Source: Janthinobacterium fluminis
GTDB lineage: Bacteria > Pseudomonadota > Gammaproteobacteria > Burkholderiales > Burkholderiaceae_D
NCBI RefSeq assembly: GCF_028595325.1
Contig: NZ_JAQQXR010000001.1
Span: 62,001-126,000 of the forward strand
Length of the DNA: 64,000 bases
Reading direction: 5' to 3'
Every line of letters begins with the position of its first letter. The stretch's first letter is position 1. This document shows, in pieces, positions 37,952 to 49,606 of this stretch. A program made the translations under genes and the position numbers. The notes under the pieces are model-generated. The model was given only the letters and a program-made list of their open reading frames with translations. It ran no database searches and was not told the origin of the DNA.

Positions 37952-39204
37952 TGGCTGAAATTAAGAATTACACCCTGAACTTTGGTCCCCAGCATCCGGC
38001 CGCCCACGGCGTGCTGCGCCTGGTGCTGGAGCTGGACGGCGAAGTCATCCAGCGCGCCGATCCGCACATCGGCCTGCTGCACCGCGCCACCGAGAAGCTG
38101 GCCGAGCAAAAGACCTATCTGCAGTCGGTGCCGTATATGGACCGCCTCGACTACGTGTCGATGATGTGCAACGAGCACGCCTACGTGATGGCGATCGAGA
38201 AGCTGCTGCAGCTCGACGTGCCGCTGCGCGCCCAGTACATCCGCGTCATGTTCGACGAAATCACGCGCCTGCTGAACCATTTGCTGTGGCTGGGCGCGCA
38301 CGCGCTCGACGTCGGCGCCATGGGCCCCTTCCTGTACGCCTTCCGCGACCGCGAAGATTTGATGGATTGCTACGAGGCGGTATCGGGCGCCCGCATGCAC
38401 GCCGCGTATTACCGCCCGGGCGGCGTCTACCGCGACCTGCCGGACGCGATGCCGCAGCACAAGGCGTCGATCATCCGCAACGCCAAGGCGATTTCCCAGC
38501 TGAACGAAAACCGCCAGGGTTCGCTGCTCGACTTCATCGAAGACTTCACCCGCCGTTTCCCGACCTATGTCGACGAATACGAAACCCTGCTGACCGACAA
38601 CCGCATCTGGAAGCAGCGCACCGTCGGCATCGGCGTCGTCTCGCCGGAAGCGGCGCTGGCCATGGGCTTCACGGGCGCCATGCTGCGCGGCTCCGGCGTC
38701 GAGTGGGATCTGCGCAAGAAGCAGCCTTACGAAGTGTACGACCTGATGGATTTCGACGTCCCCGTCGGCACCAACGGCGACTGCTACGACCGCTATCTGG
38801 TGCGCATCGAGGAAATGCGCCAGTCCAACCGCATCATCAAACAATGCGTAGAATGGCTGCGCAACAATCCGGGTCCCGTCATGACCGACAACCGCAAGGT
38901 GGCGCCTCCGGGCCGCGTCGACATGAAGACGAATATGGAATCGCTGATCCACCACTTCAAGCTGTTCACCGAAGGCTTCCACGTTCCGCCCGGCGAAGCG
39001 TACAGCGCGGTCGAGCATCCGAAGGGCGAGTTCGGCATCTACCTCGTCTCGGACGGCGCCAACAAGCCTTACCGCATGAAGATTCGTGCCCCCGGCTATG
39101 CGCACCTGCAGGGTCTGGATGAAATGGCGCGCGGGCATATGATTGCCGACGCGGTCACGATTATTGGTACACAAGATATCGTCTTCGGCGAAATCGACAG
39201 ATAA
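37951..39204 (+). CDS. nuoD: NADH-quinone oxidoreductase subunit D
   Basis: A 417-residue 49-kDa subunit forming the quinone chamber with NuoB. N-terminal [20 protein letters not shown], with the quinone-binding His; [35 protein letters not shown]; and [11 protein letters not shown] near the C-terminus. Overlaps nuoC by 1 bp. Confidence 0.97.
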   Translation: MAEIKNYTLNFGPQHPAAHGVLRLVLELDGEVIQRADPHIGLLHRATEKLAEQKTYLQSVPYMDRLDYVSMMCNEHAYVMAIEKLLQLDVPLRAQYIRVMFDEITRLLNHLLWLGAHALDVGAMGPFLYAFRDREDLMDCYEAVSGARMHAAYYRPGGVYRDLPDAMPQHKASIIRNAKAISQLNENRQGSLLDFIEDFTRRFPTYVDEYETLLTDNRIWKQRTVGIGVVSPEAALAMGFTGAMLRGSGVEWDLRKKQPYEVYDLMDFDVPVGTNGDCYDRYLVRIEEMRQSNRIIKQCVEWLRNNPGPVMTDNRKVAPPGRVDMKTNMESLIHHFKLFTEGFHVPPGEAYSAVEHPKGEFGIYLVSDGANKPYRMKIRAPGYAHLQGLDEMARGHMIADAVTIIGTQDIVFGEIDR

Positions 39205-39221
39205 GTCCTAGAGGCATACAC

Positions 39222-39701
39222 ATGTTGTTATCAGAGCAGTCTTACAAAAAAATCGACCGCGAGTTGGCCAAGTATCCGGCCGACCAGCGTCAGTCGGCCG
39301 TCATGGCCGCGCTTGCCATTGCCCAGGATGAAAAGGGCTGGCTGGCGCCGGAAACGATGAAGGACATCGCCGACTACATCGGCATGCCGGCGATCGCCGT
39401 GCAGGAAGTGGCCACCTTCTACAATATGTACAACACCAAGCCGGTCGGCAAGCACAAGATTTCCGTGTGCACCAACTTGCCGTGCGCCTTGTCCGGCGGC
39501 GAACGCGCCGCCCACCACCTGAAAGAAAAGCTCGGCATCGACTACCGCGAAACGACGGCCGACGGCCAGTTCACGCTCGTCGAGGGCGAGTGCATGGGCG
39601 CCTGCGGCGACGCGCCCGTGATGCTGGTCAATAACAAGCGCATGTGCAGCTGGATGTCGAACGACAAAATCGACGCATTGGTCGAGGAATTGAAGAAATG
39701 A
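39222..39701 (+). CDS. nuoE: NADH-quinone oxidoreductase subunit E
   Basis: A 159-residue 24-kDa subunit carrying the [2Fe-2S] cluster N1a. Ligands VCTNLPC (C-x4-C) and ECMGAC (C-x3-C). Its stop overlaps the nuoF start (ATGA), implying translational coupling. Confidence 0.97.
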   Translation: MLLSEQSYKKIDRELAKYPADQRQSAVMAALAIAQDEKGWLAPETMKDIADYIGMPAIAVQEVATFYNMYNTKPVGKHKISVCTNLPCALSGGERAAHHLKEKLGIDYRETTADGQFTLVEGECMGACGDAPVMLVNNKRMCSWMSNDKIDALVEELKK

Positions 39702-40993
39702 CGTCACTCCATAATCGGCACATCGATCCCTTGATCCTGAAGGGCCTGGACGGCAAGAACTGGCACCTGGAAGATTACGTGGCCCGCGGCGGTTACAGCG
39801 CGCTGCGCCGCATCCTCGAAGAAAAAATCACGCCCGAGCAAATCATCGCCGACTTGAAAGCCTCGTCCCTGCGCGGCCGCGGCGGCGCGGGTTTCCCCAC
39901 GGGCTTGAAGTGGAGCTTCATGCCGCGCCAGTTCCCGGGCCAGAAATACCTCGTCTGCAATACAGATGAAGGCGAACCGGGCACTTTCAAGGACCGCGAC
40001 ATCATTCGTTACAATCCCCATGCCTTGATCGAAGGCATGGCCATCGGCGCTTACGCGATGGGCATCACGGTGGGTTACAACTACATCCACGGCGAGATCT
40101 TCTCCGCCTACGACCGCTTCGAGGAAGCGCTGGAAGAGGCGCGCGCCGCCAACTTCCTGGGCGACAAGATCATGGGCAGCGAGTTCAGCTTCCAGCTGCA
40201 CGCCCACCACGGTTACGGCGCCTACATCTGCGGCGAGGAAACGGCGCTGCTGGAGTCGCTGGAAGGCAAGAAAGGCCAGCCGCGCTTCAAGCCGCCGTTC
40301 CCCGCCTCGTTCGGCCTGTACGGCAAGCCGACGACCATCAACAACACGGAAACCTTCGCCGCCGTTCCCTTCGTGCTCAACATCGGCCCGGAGAAATACC
40401 TGGGCATGGGCAAACCGAACAATGGCGGCAGCAAGATCTTCTCGATCTCGGGCGACGTCGAACTGCCGGGCAACTACGAAGTGCCGCTCGGCACCCCGTT
40501 CGCCAAGCTCTTGGAACTGGCCGGCGGCATGCGCGGCGGCAAAAAGATCAAGGCCGTCATCCCCGGCGGCTCGTCCGCTCCGGTGATACGCGGCGACGTC
40601 ATGATGAACACCGACCTGGACTACGACTCGATCGCCAAAGCCGGCTCGATGCTCGGTTCCGGCGCCGTCATCGTCATGGACGAAACCCGCTGCATGGTCA
40701 AGGCGCTGGAGCGGCTGTCCTACTTCTATTTTGAAGAGTCCTGCGGCCAGTGTACCCCTTGCCGCGAAGGCACGGGCTGGATGTACCGCATGGTCCACCG
40801 CATCGAGCAGGGCCAGGGCCGGCCTGACGATCTGGACATGCTGAACTCCATCGCCGACAACATCCAGGGCCGCACCATCTGCGCGCTGGGCGATGCGGCG
40901 GCGATGCCGGTACGGGCCTTCATTAAGAATTTCCGTGAAGAATTTGAATATCACATCGAGCACAAGCATTGCTTAGTGCCCGCTTACATCTAA
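39698..40993 (+). CDS. nuoF: NADH-quinone oxidoreductase subunit F
   Basis: A 431-residue 51-kDa subunit: NADH site ([15 protein letters not shown]), FMN site ([14 protein letters not shown] and the YICGEETAL segment), and cluster N3 ligands [14 protein letters not shown] with the fourth Cys in [10 protein letters not shown]. The ATG at 39698 is chosen; upstream frame is nuoE in another frame. Entry point of electrons into complex I. Confidence 0.97.
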   Translation: MTSLHNRHIDPLILKGLDGKNWHLEDYVARGGYSALRRILEEKITPEQIIADLKASSLRGRGGAGFPTGLKWSFMPRQFPGQKYLVCNTDEGEPGTFKDRDIIRYNPHALIEGMAIGAYAMGITVGYNYIHGEIFSAYDRFEEALEEARAANFLGDKIMGSEFSFQLHAHHGYGAYICGEETALLESLEGKKGQPRFKPPFPASFGLYGKPTTINNTETFAAVPFVLNIGPEKYLGMGKPNNGGSKIFSISGDVELPGNYEVPLGTPFAKLLELAGGMRGGKKIKAVIPGGSSAPVIRGDVMMNTDLDYDSIAKAGSMLGSGAVIVMDETRCMVKALERLSYFYFEESCGQCTPCREGTGWMYRMVHRIEQGQGRPDDLDMLNSIADNIQGRTICALGDAAAMPVRAFIKNFREEFEYHIEHKHCLVPAYI

Positions 40994-41015
40994 GCTGCGT
41001 CAGGTAACGATCACC

Positions 41016-43349
41016 ATGGTTGAAATCGAAATAGACGGCAAAAAAGTCGAAGTCCCTGCTGGTAGCATGGTGATGGACGCCGCCAATAAATTGGGAACCT
41101 ACATCCCGCACTTCTGCTATCACAAGAAATTGTCGATCGCCGCGAACTGCCGCATGTGCCTCGTCGAAGTGGAAAAGGCGCCCAAGCCTTTGCCCGCGTG
41201 CGCAACGCCGGTTTCGGCCGGCATGATTGTGCGCTCGAACAGCGACAAGGCCGTTCAAGCCCAGAAGAGCGTGATGGAATTCCTCTTGATTAACCACCCG
41301 CTCGACTGCCCGATCTGCGATCAGGGCGGCGAATGCCAGTTGCAGGATCTGGCCGTCGGCTACGGCAAGGGCGAGTCGCGCTACCAGGAAGACAAGCGCG
41401 TCGTCGCGCCGAAGGAAGCCGGCCCGCTCGTCTCGATGCAAGAGATGTCGCGCTGCATACAATGCACGCGCTGCGTGCGTTTCGGCCAGGAAGTGGCCGG
41501 CGTCATGGAGCTGGGCATGATAGGCCGCGGCGAGCACTCGGAAATCGTCTCCTTCGTCGGCCAGTCCGTCGACTCCGAGCTGTCGGGCAATATGATCGAC
41601 CTGTGCCCGGTCGGCGCGCTGACGTCGAAACCGTTCCGCTACAGCGCCCGCACCTGGGAACTGTCGCGCCGCAAATCCGTCAGCCCGCATGACGGCCTGG
41701 GCACCAACCTCATCGTGCAAGTCAAGGGCGGCAAGGTCAAGCGCGTGCTGCCGCTGGAAAACGACGACATCAACGAATGCTGGATTTCCGACAAGGACCG
41801 CTTCTCGTATGACGGCCTGGACAGCGCCGAGCGCCTGAGCACGCCGATGCTCAAGCAGGGCAACGAGTGGAAGGAAGTCGATTGGCAGACGGCGCTGGAA
41901 TACGTCGCCCACGGCCTGAAGAACATCAAGCACGAACACGGCGCCGACGCCATCGCCGCCCTGGCCACGCCGCACTCGACCGTGGAAGAGCTGGCCCTGC
42001 TGCAGAAGCTGGTGCGCGGCCTCGGTTCCGAGAACGTCGACTTCCGCCTGCGCCAGAGCGACTTCGCGCTGGACGCCGACGTCAAGCCATGGCTGGGCAT
42101 GTCGATCGCCGAATTCGGTCAGATCAAGCGCGCCTTCGTCATCGGCTCCTTCTTGCGCAAGGACCATCCTTTGCTGGCGACGCGCCTGCGCGCCGCCGTC
42201 AAGGGCGGCGCCAAGCTGTCGATCCTGCACGCCTCCGACGACGACCAGTTGATCAAGATCGCCAACAAGATGATCGCCGCGCCGTCCGACTGGCTGGCGG
42301 CCTTGTCCGAGGTGGTCGCCGCCGTGGCGCAAGCCAAGGACATGGCGGCGCCGGCCGGCTTTGAACACATCGTGCCGTCCGCGGTCGCCGGCAACATCGC
42401 CGCGTCGCTGCTGGCGGGCGAGCAGGGCGCCGTCTTGCTGGGCAACGCGGCAGCGCAGCACCCGCAAGCGTCGGCGCTGCACGCCGCCGCGCAATGGATC
42501 GCCGACCACACCGGCGCCAAGCTGGGCTACCTGACCGAAGCGGCCAACACCGTCGGCGGCTACCTGGTCAACGCCACGGCGAAAAACGCGGCGCCGGCAT
42601 TCGCCGCGCCGAAAAAAGCCTACATCCTGCTGAACGCCGAACCGGAACTCGACAGCGCCAACCCACAGGCGGCCACGGCCGCCCTGGGCAAGGCCGAGAT
42701 GGTCATCGCCCTGTCCGCCTTCAAGCACGGCATGGACTACGCCGACGTCTTGCTGCCGATTTCGCCGTTCGCCGAAACCTCGGGCACCTTCGTCAACTGC
42801 GAAGGCCGCGCGCAAAGCTTCAACGGCACCGTCAAGCCGCTCGGCGAAACCCGCCCGGGCTGGAAAGTGCTGCGCGTGCTGGGCAACATCCTCGGCCTGT
42901 CCGGCTTCGACTACGACACCTCGGAAGCGATCCGCGACGAGGCGTTCGGCAAGGGCGTCACCGACCTGTCGGCGAAGCTCAGCAACGTCGCCACGCTGGC
43001 GCCGCGCGCCGCCGTCTTCGCGCCGCCATCGGCCGCGCTGGAGCGCGTCACCGACGTGCCGATCTACTTCGCCGACGCGCTGGTGCGCCGCTCCGCGCCG
43101 CTGCAACGCACGGCCGACGCGGCCGCGCCGCAGGCCGGCCTGTCGGCCGCGTTGGCGCAGCAACTGGGCGTCAAGTCCGGCGACAAGGTCAAGCTGGCGC
43201 AAGGCTCCGGCAGCGCCATCCTGGTCGCCTGCGTGCAAGCCGGCTTGCCGGCGAACGTGGTGCGCGTCCCGGCGGCCCATCCGTCGACGGCCACCCTGGG
43301 CGGCATGTTCGCTTCCATCACCGTTGAAAAAGCAGGAGAGGGTATCTAA
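41016..43349 (+). CDS. nuoG: NADH-quinone oxidoreductase subunit G
   Basis: A 777-residue 75-kDa subunit. N-terminal ferredoxin domain with N1b ligands ([19 protein letters not shown] and PACATPV); [19 protein letters not shown] with N5/N4-type ligands; [17 protein letters not shown]; then a molybdopterin-oxidoreductase-like C-terminal region that no longer binds a cofactor. Its stop shares one base with the nuoH start. Confidence 0.97.
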   Translation: MVEIEIDGKKVEVPAGSMVMDAANKLGTYIPHFCYHKKLSIAANCRMCLVEVEKAPKPLPACATPVSAGMIVRSNSDKAVQAQKSVMEFLLINHPLDCPICDQGGECQLQDLAVGYGKGESRYQEDKRVVAPKEAGPLVSMQEMSRCIQCTRCVRFGQEVAGVMELGMIGRGEHSEIVSFVGQSVDSELSGNMIDLCPVGALTSKPFRYSARTWELSRRKSVSPHDGLGTNLIVQVKGGKVKRVLPLENDDINECWISDKDRFSYDGLDSAERLSTPMLKQGNEWKEVDWQTALEYVAHGLKNIKHEHGADAIAALATPHSTVEELALLQKLVRGLGSENVDFRLRQSDFALDADVKPWLGMSIAEFGQIKRAFVIGSFLRKDHPLLATRLRAAVKGGAKLSILHASDDDQLIKIANKMIAAPSDWLAALSEVVAAVAQAKDMAAPAGFEHIVPSAVAGNIAASLLAGEQGAVLLGNAAAQHPQASALHAAAQWIADHTGAKLGYLTEAANTVGGYLVNATAKNAAPAFAAPKKAYILLNAEPELDSANPQAATAALGKAEMVIALSAFKHGMDYADVLLPISPFAETSGTFVNCEGRAQSFNGTVKPLGETRPGWKVLRVLGNILGLSGFDYDTSEAIRDEAFGKGVTDLSAKLSNVATLAPRAAVFAPPSAALERVTDVPIYFADALVRRSAPLQRTADAAAPQAGLSAALAQQLGVKSGDKVKLAQGSGSAILVACVQAGLPANVVRVPAAHPSTATLGGMFASITVEKAGEGI

Positions 43350-44422
43350 TGGCTCTGCCTGAAATCATCACCACCATCAACACCACCGGCCAGAACCTGG
43401 TCGGCGCCACCTGGCCGTTCTTCTGGACGCTGGCCAAGATCCTGTGCGTGACGCTGCCCCTGATGGGCGCCGTCGCCTACCTGACGCTGTGGGAGCGCAA
43501 GCTGCTCGGCTGGATACAAATCCGTATCGGCCCGAACCGTGTCGGTCCGATGGGCCTGCTGCAACCGATCGCCGACGCGCTCAAGTTGCTGTTCAAGGAA
43601 ATCATCATCCCGGCGAAGTCCAGCAAGGCCCTGTTCGTCATCGGCCCGATCATGACCATCATGCCGGCGCTGGCCGCCTGGTCGGTCATTCCCTTCGGCC
43701 CGGAAGTGGTGCTGGCCAACGTCAACGCCGGCCTGCTGCTGCTGCTGGCGATCACCTCGATGGAAGTCTACGGCATCATCATCGCCGGCTGGGCCTCCAA
43801 CTCGAAGTACTCCTTCATGGGCGCGATGCGCGCCTCGGCGCAGATGGTGTCCTATGAAATCGCCATGGGCTTCGTGCTGGTCATCGTGCTGATGGTGTCG
43901 GGCAGCCTGAACTTCATCGACATCGTCAACGGCCAGACGCACGGCTATTTCGCCGAGAAGGGCTTGAACTTCCTCTCGTGGAACTGGCTGCCGCTGCTGC
44001 CGGTGTTCGTCGTCTACCTGGTGTCCGGCCTGGCCGAGTGCAACCGCCACCCCTTCGACGTCGTCGAGGGCGAGTCGGAAATCGTCGGCGGCCACATGGT
44101 CGAGTACTCGGGCATGTCCTACGCGATGTTCTTCCTGGCCGAATACGCCAACATGATACTGATCGGCGTGCTCGCCGCGCTGATGTTCATGGGCGGCTGG
44201 TCCGCGCCGATCGAGGCGCTGAGCTTCATTCCCGGCTGGTGCTGGCTGTTCGCCAAGGCCTTCCTGGTGGTGTCGCTGTTCATCTGGACCCGTGGAACCT
44301 TCCCGCGCTACCGCTATGACCAGATCATGCGTCTGGGCTGGAAAGTGTTTATCCCGCTGACATTGGCTTATTTGGTCTTCGTCGCCGCCTGGATGCAGAC
44401 ATCCTGGAATATTTGGAAGTAA
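43349..44422 (+). CDS. nuoH: NADH-quinone oxidoreductase subunit H
   Basis: A 357-residue membrane subunit (eight spans) at the quinone entrance. It shows [21 protein letters not shown], and the loop [24 protein letters not shown] (cited by its core [12 protein letters not shown]) with the carboxylates linking redox to pumping. Followed by nuoI. Confidence 0.97.
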   Translation: MALPEIITTINTTGQNLVGATWPFFWTLAKILCVTLPLMGAVAYLTLWERKLLGWIQIRIGPNRVGPMGLLQPIADALKLLFKEIIIPAKSSKALFVIGPIMTIMPALAAWSVIPFGPEVVLANVNAGLLLLLAITSMEVYGIIIAGWASNSKYSFMGAMRASAQMVSYEIAMGFVLVIVLMVSGSLNFIDIVNGQTHGYFAEKGLNFLSWNWLPLLPVFVVYLVSGLAECNRHPFDVVEGESEIVGGHMVEYSGMSYAMFFLAEYANMILIGVLAALMFMGGWSAPIEALSFIPGWCWLFAKAFLVVSLFIWTRGTFPRYRYDQIMRLGWKVFIPLTLAYLVFVAAWMQTSWNIWK

Positions 44423-44437
44423 GAGAGCGAAATACGA

Positions 44438-44926
44438 ATGGACAAGGTAAAAGATTTTTTCGGCAGCCTGATGCTGACCGAACTATTCAAAGGGATGGCG
44501 CTGACGGGCAAGTACATGTTCGCCCGCAAGATCACCGTGCAGTTCCCGGAGGAGAAGACGCCGATGTCGCCGCGCTTCCGCGGCCTGCATGCGCTGCGCC
44601 GCTATCCGAACGGGGAAGAGCGCTGCATCGCCTGCAAATTGTGCGAAGCGGTCTGCCCGGCGATGGCCATCACGATCGAGTCGGAGCAGCGTGAAGACGG
44701 CTCGCGCCGCACCACGCGCTACGACATCGATCTGACCAAGTGCATCTTCTGCGGTTTCTGCGAAGAGTCCTGCCCGGTCGACTCGATCGTCGAGACGCAC
44801 GTGCTGGAATACCACGGCGAGAAACGCGGCGATCTGTATTACACGAAAGAGATGCTGTTGGCCGTGGGCGATCGTTACGAAGACGAAATCGCCGCCGCGC
44901 GCGCCGCCGATGCGCCATATCGCTGA
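44438..44926 (+). CDS. nuoI: NADH-quinone oxidoreductase subunit I
   Basis: A 162-residue peripheral subunit with two [4Fe-4S] clusters (N6a, N6b): [16 protein letters not shown] and [16 protein letters not shown]. Starts at 44438; an amphipathic N-terminal helix attaches it to the membrane arm. A strong hairpin lies between its stop and nuoJ. Confidence 0.97.
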   Translation: MDKVKDFFGSLMLTELFKGMALTGKYMFARKITVQFPEEKTPMSPRFRGLHALRRYPNGEERCIACKLCEAVCPAMAITIESEQREDGSRRTTRYDIDLTKCIFCGFCEESCPVDSIVETHVLEYHGEKRGDLYYTKEMLLAVGDRYEDEIAAARAADAPYR

Positions 44927-44930
44927 TGCA

Positions 44931-44957
44931 CGCGCCCGCGCCGACGGCGCGGGCGCG
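44931..44957 (+). other. Strong GC hairpin between nuoI and nuoJ
   Basis: CGCGCCCGCGCCG and CGGCGCGGGCGCG are perfectly complementary (13 bases per arm) around one A, so about 12 pairs with a 3-nt loop. There is no T-run. It sits in the only 65-bp non-coding gap in this part of the operon. Confidence 0.8.
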
Positions 44958-44991
44958 ATGATCGTTAATCTGTACGTCTCCTGGGTTTGTT

Positions 44992-45621
44992 ATGGAATTT
45001 AAAACTGCTTTGTTTTACGCGTTCTCGGCCATATTGATATTGGCCGCGACCCGCGTTATCACGGCCCGCAATCCGGTCCACGCCGCGCTGTTCCTGGTGT
45101 TGTCCTTCTTCTCGGCGGCCGGTATCTGGATGCTGCTCAAGGCCGAGTTCCTGGCCATCGTGCTGGTCCTGGTGTATGTCGGCGCCGTCATGGTGCTGTT
45201 CCTCTTCGTCGTGATGATGCTGGACATCAACATCGACAAGATGCGCGAGGGCTTCTGGGCCTATCTGCCGCTGGCCGCCACCATCGGCGTCGTCATCGTG
45301 CTGGAAATGGCCTCGGTGCTGTGGCGCTCCTTCCTGGAGTTCGAGCCGCGCGCGCCCGCCGTCGCCGGCAACATCGGCGGCACCAAGGAACTGGGCATGC
45401 TGATCTACACGCAATATGTCTACGCCTTTGAAATCGCCGCCGCGATCCTGCTGGTGGCCATCGTCGCCGCCGTCGCGCTGACGCTGCGCCGCCGCAAGGA
45501 CACCAAACATTTCGCGCCGTCCGAGGCCGTCCGCGTGAAACGCAACGACCGCCTGCGCATCGTCAAGATGGACGCCGTCGTCGAGCGTCCGGCAGCGCCA
45601 GAAACCAAGGAGGCACCATGA
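44992..45621 (+). CDS. nuoJ: NADH-quinone oxidoreductase subunit J
   Basis: A 209-residue membrane subunit with five spans. It has the conserved [20 protein letters not shown] segment with the pi-bulge helix region, and a basic C-terminal tail. Overlaps nuoK by 4 bp. Confidence 0.96.
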   Translation: MEFKTALFYAFSAILILAATRVITARNPVHAALFLVLSFFSAAGIWMLLKAEFLAIVLVLVYVGAVMVLFLFVVMMLDINIDKMREGFWAYLPLAATIGVVIVLEMASVLWRSFLEFEPRAPAVAGNIGGTKELGMLIYTQYVYAFEIAAAILLVAIVAAVALTLRRRKDTKHFAPSEAVRVKRNDRLRIVKMDAVVERPAAPETKEAP

Positions 45622-45926
45622 CACTTTCGCTCGCACACTACCTGGTCCTGGGCGCGATCCTGTTCGCGATCTCGGTCGTCGGGATCTTCCTGAACCGCAA
45701 GAACGTCATCGTGCTGCTGATGGCCATCGAGCTGATGCTGCTGGCGGTGAACATGAACTTCATCGCCTTCTCGCACTACCTGGGCGACGCGGCCGGGCAG
45801 ATCTTCGTCTTCTTCATCCTGACAGTGGCGGCCGCCGAATCGGCGATCGGCCTGGCTATTTTGGTGGTCATGTTCCGTAATCTGGACACCATCAATGTGG
45901 AAGACCTGGATAGCCTCAAAGGCTAA
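45618..45926 (+). CDS. nuoK: NADH-quinone oxidoreductase subunit K
   Basis: A 102-residue, three-span proton-channel subunit. The two conserved buried glutamates are in [11 protein letters not shown] and [13 protein letters not shown]. Starts within the nuoJ stop (ATGA). Confidence 0.97.
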   Translation: MTLSLAHYLVLGAILFAISVVGIFLNRKNVIVLLMAIELMLLAVNMNFIAFSHYLGDAAGQIFVFFILTVAAAESAIGLAILVVMFRNLDTINVEDLDSLKG

Positions 45927-45962
45927 GTTTTAAACCTCGAATAATAACGATTAAGGTTCATC

Positions 45963-48050
45963 ATGGCGGGGCAAATACTTAACCCTAACCTCCTTCTTGC
46001 CGTACCCCTGGCGCCGCTGGCCGGCGCTGCGATTGCGGGCTTGTTTGGAACCCAGTTCCTGGGTAATTTGGTCGGACGCAAAACGTCGCATACTGTGACG
46101 ATTTTGGGCGTGCTGATTGCATTCATTCTGTCGGTCCAGACGCTCATGGGCGTGCTCGACGGCGCCAGCTTCAATGGCGTCATCTATAACTGGATGACGG
46201 TCGGCACCCTGAAACTCGAAGTCGGGTTCCAGATCGACAGCCTGTCGGCGATGATGATGTGCGTGGTGACGTTCGTCTCGCTGATGGTGCACATCTACAC
46301 GATCGGCTACATGAAGGACGACGAGGGCTACAACCGCTTCTTCGCCTACATCTCGCTGTTCACGTTCTCGATGCTGATGCTGGTCATGTCCAACAACTTC
46401 CTGCAACTGTTCTTCGGTTGGGAAGCGGTGGGCCTGGTGTCCTATCTGCTGATCGGTTTCTGGTACACCCGCCCGACGGCTATCGTCGCCAACATGAAGG
46501 CCTTCCTGGTGAACCGGGTCGGCGACTTCGGCTTCATCCTCGGCATCGGCCTGCTGCTCGCTTACGGCGGTTCGATGAACTACCAGGAAGTGTTCGCCAA
46601 GAAAGAGGCGCTGTCCATGCTGACCCTGCCGGGCACCGACTGGGCCCTGCTCAGCGTCGCCTGCATCTGCCTGTTCATCGGCGCGATGGGCAAGTCGGCC
46701 CAGTTCCCGCTGCACGTCTGGCTGCCTGACTCGATGGAAGGTCCGACGCCGATCTCCGCGCTGATCCACGCCGCGACGATGGTTACCGCCGGCATCTTCA
46801 TGGTCACCCGCATGTCGCCGCTGTTCGAGCTCAGCGACACGGCCCTGTCCTTCATCCTGGTGATCGGCTCGATCACGGCGCTCTTCATGGGCTTCCTCGG
46901 CATCATCCAGACCGACATCAAGCGCGTCGTCGCCTACTCGACCCTGTCGCAGCTCGGCTACATGACGGTGGCGCTCGGTTGCTCGGCCTACTCGGTGGCC
47001 GTGTTCCACCTGATGACCCACGCCTTCTTCAAGGCGCTGCTGTTCCTTGGCGCCGGCTCCGTCATCATCGGCATGCACCACGACCAGGACATCCGCAACA
47101 TGGGCGGCCTGCGCAAATACATGCCGATCACCTGGATCACCTCGCTGCTGGGCTCCCTGGCGCTGATCGGCACGCCGTTCTTCTCCGGTTTCTACTCGAA
47201 GGACAGCATCATCGAGGCGGTCCACGCCACCCACATCTGGGGTGCCGGCTTCGCCAACTTCGCCGTGCTGGCCGGCGTCTTCGTGACGGCGTTCTACTCC
47301 TTCCGCATGTACTTCCTGGTATTCCACGGCGAAGAGCGTTTCGGCAAGGCCCACGCCCATGACGACCACCACGCGGCGAAAGCCGCCCACGGCGCCCACG
47401 ACGACGGCCACGGCCACGACGAGCACGAGGAAGACGAGCACCACCACGGCCTGGCGCCGGGACAAAAGCCGCACGAATCGCCATTCGTCGTCTGGTTCCC
47501 GCTGGTCATGCTGGCCATCCCTTCGGTCATCATCGGCTACCTGACCATCGGCCCGATGCTGCACGGCGACTTCTTCAAGGGCGTCATTGCGGTCGGCGAC
47601 AACCACCACGCGATGAAAGAGCTGGCCGAAGAGTTCCACGGCGCGCTGGCGATGGCGCTGCACTCGATCAGCACCTTGCCGCTGATGCTGGCCGCGGCCG
47701 GTGTCGCCTCGGCGTACTACTGCTACATGATCAACCCGCGCGTGCCGGCATGGTTCTTCGAGAAATTCCATGCGCTGCACACGCTGTTGGACAATAAGTA
47801 CTACATGGACAAGTTCAACGAAGTCGTGTTCGCCGGCGGCGCCCGCATGCTCGGCAACGGCCTGTGGAATGTCGGCGACAAGACCCTGATCGACGGCCTG
47901 GTCGTCAATGGCAGCGCGAAAGTGGTGGCGTGGATCGCCGCGCTGACGCGCACGCTGCAGACCGGCTACATCTACCACTACGCCTTCGTGATGATACTCG
48001 GCGTGCTGGGTGCCTTGATCTACTTCCTGCCATTCTGGCCCGCTAAGTAA
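45963..48050 (+). CDS. nuoL: NADH-quinone oxidoreductase subunit L
   Basis: A 695-residue antiporter-like proton pump with 14-plus spans and a long lateral helix. It shows FFGWEAVGLVSYLLIGFW (conserved Glu), MGKSAQFPLHVWLPDSMEGP (Lys) and THAFFKALLFLGAGSVI (Lys/His). Residues about 462-497 form a His/Asp/Glu-rich loop (HAHDDHH...HEEDEHHHG) between membrane helices that is not seen in E. coli NuoL. Confidence 0.97.
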   Translation: MAGQILNPNLLLAVPLAPLAGAAIAGLFGTQFLGNLVGRKTSHTVTILGVLIAFILSVQTLMGVLDGASFNGVIYNWMTVGTLKLEVGFQIDSLSAMMMCVVTFVSLMVHIYTIGYMKDDEGYNRFFAYISLFTFSMLMLVMSNNFLQLFFGWEAVGLVSYLLIGFWYTRPTAIVANMKAFLVNRVGDFGFILGIGLLLAYGGSMNYQEVFAKKEALSMLTLPGTDWALLSVACICLFIGAMGKSAQFPLHVWLPDSMEGPTPISALIHAATMVTAGIFMVTRMSPLFELSDTALSFILVIGSITALFMGFLGIIQTDIKRVVAYSTLSQLGYMTVALGCSAYSVAVFHLMTHAFFKALLFLGAGSVIIGMHHDQDIRNMGGLRKYMPITWITSLLGSLALIGTPFFSGFYSKDSIIEAVHATHIWGAGFANFAVLAGVFVTAFYSFRMYFLVFHGEERFGKAHAHDDHHAAKAAHGAHDDGHGHDEHEEDEHHHGLAPGQKPHESPFVVWFPLVMLAIPSVIIGYLTIGPMLHGDFFKGVIAVGDNHHAMKELAEEFHGALAMALHSISTLPLMLAAAGVASAYYCYMINPRVPAWFFEKFHALHTLLDNKYYMDKFNEVVFAGGARMLGNGLWNVGDKTLIDGLVVNGSAKVVAWIAALTRTLQTGYIYHYAFVMILGVLGALIYFLPFWPAK

Positions 48051-48079
48051 GCTGACCTGATAAAAGAATACTGACAACC

Positions 48080-49582
48080 ATGATGCAGTCTACGATTTCT
48101 ACACTTCCTCCTTACCTGAGCCTGGCGATCTGGGTTCCCGTCCTGTTCGGGGTCCTGGTCCTGGCGCTGGGCCGCGACGAAAAGGCCGGCTTCACCCGCC
48201 TGCTGTCGCTGTTCGGCGCCGGCGTCAGCTTCCTGTGCACGCTGCCGCTGATCCAGCATTTCGACAATGCCGCCCACGGCATGCAGTTCGTCGAGAAAAC
48301 GCCCTGGATCGGCCGCTTCAACATCCTGTACTCGCTGGGCATCGACGGCCTGTCGCTGTGGTTCATTCCGCTGACGGCCTTCATCACCGTGATCGTCGTG
48401 ATCTCGGCCTGGCAAGTCATCGAGAAGCGCATCGCCCAGTACATGGCGGCCTTCCTGATCCTGTCCGGCCTGATGATCGGCGTGTTCGCCGCCATGGACG
48501 GCCTGCTGTTCTACTTCTTCTTCGAAGCGACCCTGATCCCGATGTTCATCATCATCGGCGTGTGGGGCGGCGAGAACCGCGTGTACGCCTCGTTCAAGTT
48601 CTTCCTGTACACCTTCTTCGGTTCGCTGCTGACGCTGATCGCCATCATCTACCTGTACAACGTCTCGGGCGGCAGCTTCGACATCCTGGCCTGGCACAAG
48701 CTGCCGCTGACGATGAAAGAGCAGACCTTCATCTTCCTGGCCTTCCTGATGGCCTTCGCCGTCAAGGTGCCGATGTTCCCGGTGCACACCTGGCTGCCCG
48801 ACGTCCACGTCGAGGCGCCCACCGGCGGCTCCGCCGTGCTGGCCGCGATCATGCTCAAGCTGGGCGCTTACGGCTTCCTGCGTTTCTCGCTGCCGATCGC
48901 CCCCGACGCCAGCCGCAACCTGTCGGGCTTCATGATTACGCTGTCGCTGATCGCCGTGATCTACATCGGCCTGGTCGCGCTGGTGCAGAAAGACATGAAA
49001 AAACTGGTCGCCTATTCCTCGATCGCCCACATGGGCTTCGTCACGCTGGGCTTCTTCATGTTCAACGACATGGCGGTGCAGGGCGGCATCATGCAAATGA
49101 TCTCGCACGGCTTCATCTCCGGCGCGATGTTCCTGTCCATCGGCGCGCTGTACGACCGCATGCACTCGCGCCAGATCGCCGACTACGGCGGGGTGGTCAA
49201 CCGCATGCCGAAGTTCGCCGCCTTCTTCATCTTCTTCTCGATGGCCAACTGCGGCCTGCCGGCGACCTCCGGTTTCGTCGGCGAGTTCATGGTGATCCTG
49301 GGCGCGGTGCAGTACAACTTCTGGATCGGCCTGCTGGCCGCGACCGCGCTGATCTTCGGCGCAGCCTACTCGCTGTGGATGGCCAAGCGCGTCATCTTCG
49401 GCAAGATCGCCAACCACCACGTCGACGAGCTGACCGACATCAACAAACGTGAGTTCTTGATGTTTGCCGTGCTGGCCATCGCCGTGCTGGTCATGGGTCT
49501 GTATCCGGCGCCGTTCACCGACACAATGCAGACTTCGGTCGCCGACCTGCTCAAGCACGTCGCCCTGCCCAAGCTGCCTTAA
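48080..49582 (+). CDS. nuoM: NADH-quinone oxidoreductase subunit M
   Basis: A 500-residue antiporter-like proton-pumping subunit. It has FYFFFEATLIPMFIIIGVWG with the channel Glu, KVPMFPVHTWLPDVHVEAP with Lys, and VAYSSIAHMGFVTLG. The start is at 48080 (ATGATG; the second is equally possible). Confidence 0.97.
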   Translation: MMQSTISTLPPYLSLAIWVPVLFGVLVLALGRDEKAGFTRLLSLFGAGVSFLCTLPLIQHFDNAAHGMQFVEKTPWIGRFNILYSLGIDGLSLWFIPLTAFITVIVVISAWQVIEKRIAQYMAAFLILSGLMIGVFAAMDGLLFYFFFEATLIPMFIIIGVWGGENRVYASFKFFLYTFFGSLLTLIAIIYLYNVSGGSFDILAWHKLPLTMKEQTFIFLAFLMAFAVKVPMFPVHTWLPDVHVEAPTGGSAVLAAIMLKLGAYGFLRFSLPIAPDASRNLSGFMITLSLIAVIYIGLVALVQKDMKKLVAYSSIAHMGFVTLGFFMFNDMAVQGGIMQMISHGFISGAMFLSIGALYDRMHSRQIADYGGVVNRMPKFAAFFIFFSMANCGLPATSGFVGEFMVILGAVQYNFWIGLLAATALIFGAAYSLWMAKRVIFGKIANHHVDELTDINKREFLMFAVLAIAVLVMGLYPAPFTDTMQTSVADLLKHVALPKLP

Positions 49583-49606
49583 GAACACACGACGGAACAC
49601 ACCTAC

